Assembly: GCA_044359175.1 (NCBI GenBank)
Contig: JBIKMO010000135.1
Coordinates: forward strand, 1 to 11,612
Length of the DNA: 11,612 nucleotides
Direction of reading: 5' to 3'
DNA from: UBA4615 sp044359175
Lineage (GTDB): Bacteria > Pseudomonadota > Gammaproteobacteria > Burkholderiales > Burkholderiaceae_E
The translations under genes and the position numbers were made by a program. Below the pieces are notes generated by a model. It did not search any database, was not told where the DNA came from, and saw only the letters and a list, made by a program, of their open reading frames with translations. Shown here piece by piece: positions 7,490 through 11,612 of this stretch (its first letter is position 1; the number at the start of each line of letters is the position of its first letter).

Positions 7490-7556
7490 CGGCGCATCCT
7501 GCCCTCAACGGTGCCCGGCACGCAACCGCGCGGGCCGCTCCGGGGCCCGGCGGGGC

Positions 7557-8621
7557 TCAGACCACGGTCTGAGCGAGCTCGCCCGAACGGTAGCGCTCGA
7601 CCATCGTGCTCAGCGGCGCCACGCCGATCCTCGAACCCTGGCCCGCACACCCGAACTGCGTGTACCGCTGCACGCAGATCCTTCGGGCCGCGTCGCGAGC
7701 GGGTTTGAGGTACTCGCGCGGGTCGAACTTGTCCGGATGCTCGGCGAAGAACTTGCGGATCGCGCCGGTCATCGCGAGCCGGATGTCGGTATCGATGTTG
7801 ATCTTGCGCACCCCGAACTTGATCGCCTCCTGGATCTCCTCGATCGGCACGCCGTAGGTCTCCTTCATCGCGCCCCCGTACAGGCGGATCTCCTCGAGCA
7901 GCTCCTGCGGCACCGAGGACGAGCCGTGCATCACCAGATGGGTGTTCGGCAGGCGGCGGTGGATCTCCTTGATCCGAGAGATCGCCAGGATGTCGCCGGT
8001 GGGCTTGCGCGAGAACTTGTAGGCGCCGTGGCTGGTGCCGATCGCGATCGCGAGCGCATCGACCTGCGTCCGGCGCACGAAGTCGGCCGCCTGCTCGGGG
8101 TCGGTCAGCAGCTGCTCGCGGGTCATCGTGCCCTCGGCGCCGTGGCCGTCCTCCTTGTCACCCTTCATCGTCTCCAGCGAGCCCAGGCAGCCGAGCTCGC
8201 CCTCGACCGTGACGCCCACGGCGTGCGCCATGTCGACCACCTTGCGCGTCACCTCGACGTTGTAGTCGTACGTGGCGATGGTCTTGCCGTCCTCCTGCAG
8301 CGAGCCGTCCATCATCACCGAGGAGAAGCCCAGGTCGATCGCCCCGCGGCAGATGGCCGGCGACTGGCCGTGGTCCTGATGCATCACGATCGGCACCTTC
8401 GGGTAGGTCTCGATCGCGGCCTGGATCAGGTGCTTGAGGAATGCCTCGCCGGCGTATTTCCGCGCGCCTGCCGAGGCCTGCATGATCACCGGCGCATCCA
8501 CCTCGGCCGCCGCCGACATGATCGCCTGGACCTGCTCCAGGTTGTTGACGTTGAAGGCCGGGATCCCGTAACCGTTCACGGCGGCGTGATCGAGCAGCTG
8601 GCGCATCGAAACGAGGGGCAT
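7557..8621 (-). CDS. fba: class II fructose-1,6-bisphosphate aldolase (CbbA/Fba type)
   Basis: The 354-residue zinc-dependent aldolase cleaves fructose 1,6-bisphosphate to dihydroxyacetone phosphate and glyceraldehyde 3-phosphate, or condenses them in gluconeogenesis and the Calvin cycle. Key residues are D83 and H84 in VMHQDHG (79-85), GELGCLG (141-147), H198 in GTSHGAYK (195-202), H232 in LVMHGSSS (229-236), and NIDTDIR (275-281) for phosphate binding. Length and the C-terminal RYTQFGCAGQ segment (319-328) match the CbbA-like group common in betaproteobacteria. The ATG at 8621 has a strong GGGAGA Shine-Dalgarno sequence (8633-8628) with 7 nt between GGAG and the ATG. Just upstream, the leader can form a long hairpin, and a CATAAT box may be its promoter. 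It lies 201 nt after pyk; no RuBisCO genes are in view, so glycolysis/gluconeogenesis is the likely role. Confidence 0.97.
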   Translation of the reverse strand: MPLVSMRQLLDHAAVNGYGIPAFNVNNLEQVQAIMSAAAEVDAPVIMQASAGARKYAGEAFLKHLIQAAIETYPKVPIVMHQDHGQSPAICRGAIDLGFSSVMMDGSLQEDGKTIATYDYNVEVTRKVVDMAHAVGVTVEGELGCLGSLETMKGDKEDGHGAEGTMTREQLLTDPEQAADFVRRTQVDALAIAIGTSHGAYKFSRKPTGDILAISRIKEIHRRLPNTHLVMHGSSSVPQELLEEIRLYGGAMKETYGVPIEEIQEAIKFGVRKINIDTDIRLAMTGAIRKFFAEHPDKFDPREYLKPARDAARRICVQRYTQFGCAGQGSRIGVAPLSTMVERYRSGELAQTVV

Positions 8622-8637
8622 CGTCGTTCTCCCGTGT

Positions 8638-8694
8638 GGACTTCGGCACAGCTCCGGCGCTGGTGCGGCCACGCCCGGAGCTCTGCGAAAGTCC
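8638..8694. other. long imperfect hairpin in the fba leader
   Basis: Two 20-nt arms (8638-8657 and 8675-8694) are inverted repeats matching at 17 of 20 positions, with a 17-nt loop. Mismatches lie at arm positions 7, 8 and 12. On the fba mRNA the stem ends 4 nt before the GGGAGA ribosome binding site. No U run follows on either strand, so it is not an intrinsic terminator. An mRNA-stabilising 5' hairpin, a processing site or a translation control element are all possible. Confidence 0.6.
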
Positions 8695-8704
8695 CTCGGG
8701 CGCG

Positions 8705-8710
8705 ATTATG
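8705..8710 (-). promoter_or_regulatory. possible -10 element of fba
   Basis: CATAAT on the minus strand matches 5 of 6 consensus bases in a GC-rich background. A start near 8698 would place the leader hairpin at about +5. The -35 position (GCGGAG, 8733-8728) is poor. The box lies in one arm of an inverted repeat, TTATGC (8706-8711) with GCATAA (8735-8740), whose other arm falls near the -40 region and could be an operator. Confidence 0.3.
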
Positions 8711-8769
8711 CTCCGACGCGCGGCGGGCTCCGCGGCATAACCGCACGGCCCCGACCGGCGGCGCGGCCA

Positions 8770-8790
8770 GCGGACCCCGGTGGCGTCCGC
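8770..8790. terminator. weak hairpin after pyk
   Basis: GCGGAC (8770-8775) and GTCCGC (8785-8790) form a perfect 6-bp stem with a 9-nt loop, 33 nt after the pyk stop codon. There is no T tract, so at best it is a weak or Rho-assisted terminator; pyk and fba may still be partly co-transcribed. Confidence 0.2.
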
Positions 8791-8822
8791 CCGCGGCGTC
8801 AGGCCGGGCCCAACGGCGCCCG

Positions 8823-10256
8823 CTACGCGTGCTCGCCCACCCGGACGATCTTCAACGTGTTGGTGCCACCGCTCTTGCCGATCGGCGAGCCGATGGTCAT
8901 CAGCACCAGGTCGCCGCGCTGCACGATGCCCAGATCGAGCAGCTTCTGCTCGGCCTCGAGCAGCAGGTTCTCTCGGTCGGACGCGCGGAAGGTCATCAGC
9001 ACCGGATGCACCTCCCGGTACAGCGCCATCCTGCGCCGGCTGCCCTCCTCCGGGGTCAGCGCGTAGATCGGCACGCCCGAGTCGAGGCGCGACATCCACA
9101 GCGCGGTCGAGCCGGACTGCGTGAGCGACGCGATCGCCTTGACCTTCATGTGCGCCGCGGTGAACAGGGCCGCCATCGCGATCGCCTGGTCGACTCGGTG
9201 GAACGTGCGGTTCAGGAACTCCTTGTCGAGCGCGAACGAGCCGGAGCGGTCCGCCTCGTCGCACACCCGGGCCATCGCCGCGACGGTCTCGACCGGGAAG
9301 CGCCCGGCGGCGGTCTCGGCCGAGAGCATCACCGCGTCGGTCCCGTCCAGCACGGCGTTGGCGACGTCCGAGACCTCGGCGCGGGTGGGCACCGGCGACT
9401 CGATCATCGACTCCATCATCTGCGTGGCGGTGATCGTCAGCTTGTTCAGATCCTTCGCCATCCGGATCATCCGCTTCTGCAGCGCCGGGACCGCCGCATC
9501 GCCGACCTCGACCGCCAGGTCGCCGCGGGCGACCATGATCCCGTCGGACGCCTTCAGGATCTCCTCGAGGTTGCCGATCGCCTCGAACCGCTCGATCTTC
9601 GCGATCATCAGCGACCGGCCGCCGGCAGCCCGGGACAGCTCACGCGCCATGTACATATCGGACGCGTTCTTCGGGAACGAGACCGCAACGAAGTCCGCCT
9701 CGAACGCCACCGCGGTCTTGATGTCGTCCATGTCCTTGGCGGTCAGCGCCGGGGCCGACAGCCCGCCGCCCTGCCGGTTGATGCCCTTGCGGTTCGACAG
9801 CACGCCGCCCAGCGTGACCGTCGCCTCGATCCTGCGCTCGGTGACCCGGTCCACCTGCATCAGGATCCGACCGTCCGACAGCAGCAGCGTGTCGCCCGGC
9901 TTCACGTCGTTGACCAGGTCCTTGTAGTCGAGCCCGACCCGGGTCTCGTCGCCGAGCTCACAGTCGAGGTCGAAGGTGAAGCGGTCGCCCTCGACCAGCG
10001 TCACCTTGCCCGCGCCGAACTTGCCGATCCGGATCTTCGGGCCCTGCAGGTCGGCCAGCACGCCGATGTCCCGGCCCAGCCGCACCGCGACCTCGCGCAC
10101 CCGCCGCACCACGTCCGTGTGCTCGGCGGACGTGCCGTGCGAGAAGTTGACCCGCACCACGTTGACCCCGGAGAGGATCATCTTCTCGAGCACCGCGGGC
10201 TCGGAGGACGCCGGGCCGAGCGTGGCGACGATCTTCGTGGCGCGCGGGATGGTCAT
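8823..10256 (-). CDS. pyk: pyruvate kinase
   Basis: The 477-residue enzyme transfers phosphate from phosphoenolpyruvate to ADP, the last step of glycolysis. It begins MTIPRATKIVATLGPAS; N33-V-V-R-V-N-F-S-H40 holds substrate and ATP contacts. LADLQGPKIRIG (68-79), the KGIN-RQGGG segment (158-165), the signature IAKIE with K220 and E222, MVARGDLAVE (241-250) and ATQMMESM (277-284) are all intact. The C-terminal allosteric domain ends TIGSPIGKSGGTNTLKIVRVGE. The GINRQGGGLSAPALTAKD form is typical of betaproteobacterial enzymes. The ATG at 10256 matches the family N-terminus. An in-frame TTG at 10322 would add 22 residues unlike the family and is less likely, although no good Shine-Dalgarno sequence precedes the ATG. 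It is divergent from the copper ATPase gene across a 161-nt regulatory region. Confidence 0.97.
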   Translation of the reverse strand: MTIPRATKIVATLGPASSEPAVLEKMILSGVNVVRVNFSHGTSAEHTDVVRRVREVAVRLGRDIGVLADLQGPKIRIGKFGAGKVTLVEGDRFTFDLDCELGDETRVGLDYKDLVNDVKPGDTLLLSDGRILMQVDRVTERRIEATVTLGGVLSNRKGINRQGGGLSAPALTAKDMDDIKTAVAFEADFVAVSFPKNASDMYMARELSRAAGGRSLMIAKIERFEAIGNLEEILKASDGIMVARGDLAVEVGDAAVPALQKRMIRMAKDLNKLTITATQMMESMIESPVPTRAEVSDVANAVLDGTDAVMLSAETAAGRFPVETVAAMARVCDEADRSGSFALDKEFLNRTFHRVDQAIAMAALFTAAHMKVKAIASLTQSGSTALWMSRLDSGVPIYALTPEEGSRRRMALYREVHPVLMTFRASDRENLLLEAEQKLLDLGIVQRGDLVLMTIGSPIGKSGGTNTLKIVRVGEHA

Positions 10257-10286
10257 CGGCGGATGCGTGAAGCGGTCGAGGGTCGC

Positions 10287-10299
10287 ATTGTCCAACAAT
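10287..10299. promoter_or_regulatory. 13-nt palindrome in the pyk leader (possible operator)
   Basis: ATTGT-CCA-ACAAT has perfect 5-bp arms around a 3-nt centre and is unusually AT-rich for this DNA. It lies 31 nt upstream of the pyk ATG, near where a transcript would start. Its minus-strand arm contains GACAAT, which could also serve as a -10 box (4 of 6). Binding by a regulator is inferred only. Confidence 0.4.
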
Positions 10300-10322
10300 T
10301 CGCCGCCGGACGATCGGGGCAA

Positions 10323-10336
10323 TTGATCCAGGTCAA
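10323..10336. promoter_or_regulatory. FNR/ANR-type box
   Basis: TTGAT-CCAG-GTCAA matches the FNR/ANR consensus TTGAT-N4-ATCAA at 9 of 10 defined bases. It sits in the divergent region, 66 nt from the pyk start and 81 nt from the proposed ATPase start. A TACCAT hexamer (10379-10384) on the plus strand would put the box at -61.5, a classic class I FNR position, relative to a start at 10391. cbb3-oxidase genes and their assembly factors are known FNR/ANR targets, so control of the ATPase gene is the simplest reading. Confidence 0.65.
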
Positions 10337-10378
10337 GTGATCGCGGGCGGCGGACGCTGGTGCGACCGCCCCGCTGGC

Positions 10379-10384
10379 TACCAT
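10379..10384 (+). promoter_or_regulatory. possible -10 element of the copper ATPase gene
   Basis: TACCAT (4 of 6 matches to TATAAT) lies 34 nt before the proposed GTG. No -35 hexamer is evident, as expected for an activator-dependent promoter. The spacing from the FNR-like box centre (-61.5 for a start at 10391) supports it, but the hexamer alone is weak. Confidence 0.3.
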
Positions 10385-10417
10385 CGTCCGGTCGTCGTAC
10401 CGCCCCGTCGAGGCCGC

Positions 10418-11612
10418 GTGCCGCCCGCCTGCAGCGAACCGTTCGCCCATGTCGACCAGCCCGACGAGCTCGCCGCGATCGCGCGCGAGCTGCCGTCGCG
10501 CGACATGCGGCGCCTCGAGACCGTGATGACCGTGGACGGCGTGCACTGCGCGGCCTGCGTCTTCGCGATCGAGGATGCGCTGCGCGGCGCAGCGGACGAG
10601 GTCTCGGTCAACGCCGCCTCGCGCCGCGTACGGGTGGTGTTCAGGCCGGACGCGCACCCGCTGTCCGAGCTGATGACGCGCATCGCACGCCTGGGCTACC
10701 GGCCGCGACCGCTCGCCCGCCGCGCGCTCGCCGGCGCCGAGGCCGCCGGCCGCCGCACGGCGCTGTGGCGGATGCTGGTGGCGGTACTGTGCATGATGCA
10801 GGTGATGATGTACGCGTGGCCGCGCTACGTCGCCGGTGCCGGCGAGATGCCTGCCGACCTGTGGCGCGTGCTGGTCTGGGCCGAATGGATGCTGACCGTC
10901 CCGGTGCTGGTCTTCGCGTCCTGGCCGTTCCTGCGCGGCGCAGGGTACGACCTGCGCAACCGCCGCATCGGGATGGACGTGCCGGTTGCGCTCGGCATCA
11001 TCGTGATGTTCGTCGCCTCGAGCGTCGCTGCGGCCGGCGGCGAGGAGGTCTGGTTCGATTCGCTGACGATGTTCGTCGCCTTCCTGCTGGTCAGCCGGTG
11101 GCTGGAGGCGAGCGCCCGCGAGCGCGCGCTCGGCGGTCTCGCCGACCTGCTCGCACGGCTGCCCGATACGGTCGATCGTCTGGAGCCCGACGGCACCGTG
11201 CGTGAGGTCACGCTGCGGACGCTGCGCATCGGCGACCGCGTGCGGGTCTCGGTCGGCCAATCGGTGCCGGCCGACTCGGTCGTCGAGTCCGGCGCCTCGC
11301 ACGCCGACGAGTCGCTGCTCACCGGCGAGAGCGCACCGATTCCGAAACGTCCCGGGGATGCGGTCGCCGCAGGCAGCCTGAATCTCTCCGGCCCGCTCGT
11401 CGTGCGGCTGCAGCGGGCCCCGGGCGAGTCTCGGCTCGCCGAGATCGTCGCACTGATCGACGCCGCGTCCGCGTCGCGGCCCCGGCTCGCCCGGCTCGCC
11501 GACCGGATCGCCGGGCCGTTCCTCGTCGCGGTGATGGTCCTCGCGGCAGCAGCGTGGGTGGGCTGGCAGTTCATCGACCCGACCCGAGCGCTGTGGGTCG
11601 CAGTGTCCGTGC
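10418..11612 (+). CDS. ccoI: CcoI/FixI-like copper-translocating P1B-type ATPase, N-terminal part
   Basis: The 5' 398 codons are present; the gene continues past the right edge. P1B-type ATPases pump copper across the inner membrane, and the CcoI/FixI/CtpA group supplies copper for cbb3 cytochrome oxidase assembly. The N-terminal metal-binding domain has the CxxC motif VHCAAC (C44, C47). Membrane helices follow near residues 115-135, 150-170, 187-205 and 212-230. The actuator-domain DESLLTGES (298-305, TGE at 302-304) is intact, and two more helices begin near 366. The CPC, DKTGT and ATP-binding motifs lie beyond the window. Betaproteobacterial CcoI-like features are CMMQVMMYAWPRYVAG (125-140) and RRIGMDVPVALG (182-193). 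I chose GTG 10418 because GAGG (10410-10413) precedes it by 4 nt; ATG 10505 would still keep the metal-binding domain. A general CopA exporter is the alternative. Confidence 0.88.
   Translation, partial: MPPACSEPFAHVDQPDELAAIARELPSRDMRRLETVMTVDGVHCAACVFAIEDALRGAADEVSVNAASRRVRVVFRPDAHPLSELMTRIARLGYRPRPLARRALAGAEAAGRRTALWRMLVAVLCMMQVMMYAWPRYVAGAGEMPADLWRVLVWAEWMLTVPVLVFASWPFLRGAGYDLRNRRIGMDVPVALGIIVMFVASSVAAAGGEEVWFDSLTMFVAFLLVSRWLEASARERALGGLADLLARLPDTVDRLEPDGTVREVTLRTLRIGDRVRVSVGQSVPADSVVESGASHADESLLTGESAPIPKRPGDAVAAGSLNLSGPLVVRLQRAPGESRLAEIVALIDAASASRPRLARLADRIAGPFLVAVMVLAAAAWVGWQFIDPTRALWVAVSV

Noticed and set aside
5492..7708. A 738-codon open frame on the plus strand across the P450 and hydroxylase genes
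   Set aside because: Antisense shadow of two well-supported genes with low-complexity R/Q/V/E-rich composition and no recognisable motif.
10257..10322. Extension of pyruvate kinase to the upstream in-frame TTG at 10322
   Set aside because: The extra 22 residues do not fit pyruvate kinase N-termini, and the region contains a palindrome and the edge of the FNR-type box, which suits a leader better.
7386..10340. A 984-codon open frame on the plus strand across fba and pyk
   Set aside because: It is fully antisense to two intact, motif-complete enzymes. Its translation is dominated by R, H, D, L and V in the pattern expected from the reverse complement of GC-rich codons. No domain is visible.
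10360..11205. A 281-codon plus-strand frame at the right edge
   Set aside because: It is offset from the true ATPase frame, which carries CxxC and TGES motifs and stays open to the window edge.
10253..11302. A 349-codon minus-strand frame opposite the ATPase gene
   Set aside because: Antisense shadow rich in H, R, Q and G with no family features.

Overview
This is a very GC-rich window whose housekeeping gene order points to a betaproteobacterium, most likely of the order Burkholderiales. Pyruvate kinase, a 354-residue class II (CbbA-type) fructose-bisphosphate aldolase, purC, purE, purK and a Sua5/TsaC-type gene all lie on the minus strand in the order familiar from that group. At the right edge, the start of a CcoI/FixI-like copper P-type ATPase gene runs the other way. 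The species cannot be named from the sequence alone.

Layout, left to right. At 1-2677 (minus strand) are the first codons of a probable threonylcarbamoyl-AMP synthase gene, then purK, purE and purC. The first three are tightly packed: an ATGA overlap, then a 4-nt gap. At 2818-3948 (plus) is a beta-lactamase-fold serine hydrolase, divergent from purC and possibly translated from a leaderless transcript. At 3986-4762 (minus) is a hydroxypyruvate isomerase-like gene, convergent with the hydrolase. At 4848-7489 (minus) is a compact three-gene unit: a membrane fatty-acid-hydroxylase/sterol-desaturase family protein, a cytochrome P450 15 nt after it, and a small exported proline-rich four-cysteine protein whose GTG start overlaps the P450 stop. 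At 7557-8621 and 8823-10256 (minus) are fba and pyk. At 10418-11612 (plus) is the 5' part of the P-type ATPase gene, cut by the window edge.

How the genes fit together. pyk and fba serve glycolysis/gluconeogenesis. purC, purE and purK carry out successive mid-pathway steps of IMP synthesis. In many Burkholderiales fba and purC are direct neighbours. Here about 4.9 kb of accessory metabolism (hydrolase, Hyi, P450, membrane hydroxylase, exported protein) separates them, and this is the most distinctive part of the window. The P450 has no ferredoxin or reductase gene beside it, and the Hyi gene has no glyoxylate-pathway partner in view.

Regulation visible in the sequence. The 161-bp divergent region between pyk and the ATPase gene holds a 9/10 match to the FNR/ANR box (10323-10336), fitting an oxygen-responsive cbb3-oxidase assembly gene, and a separate 13-nt perfect palindrome (10287-10299). 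The fba leader can form a long imperfect hairpin (8638-8694) that ends 4 nt before its Shine-Dalgarno sequence. No RNA genes, CRISPR arrays, insertion sequences or gene-free stretches above 300 nt were seen.
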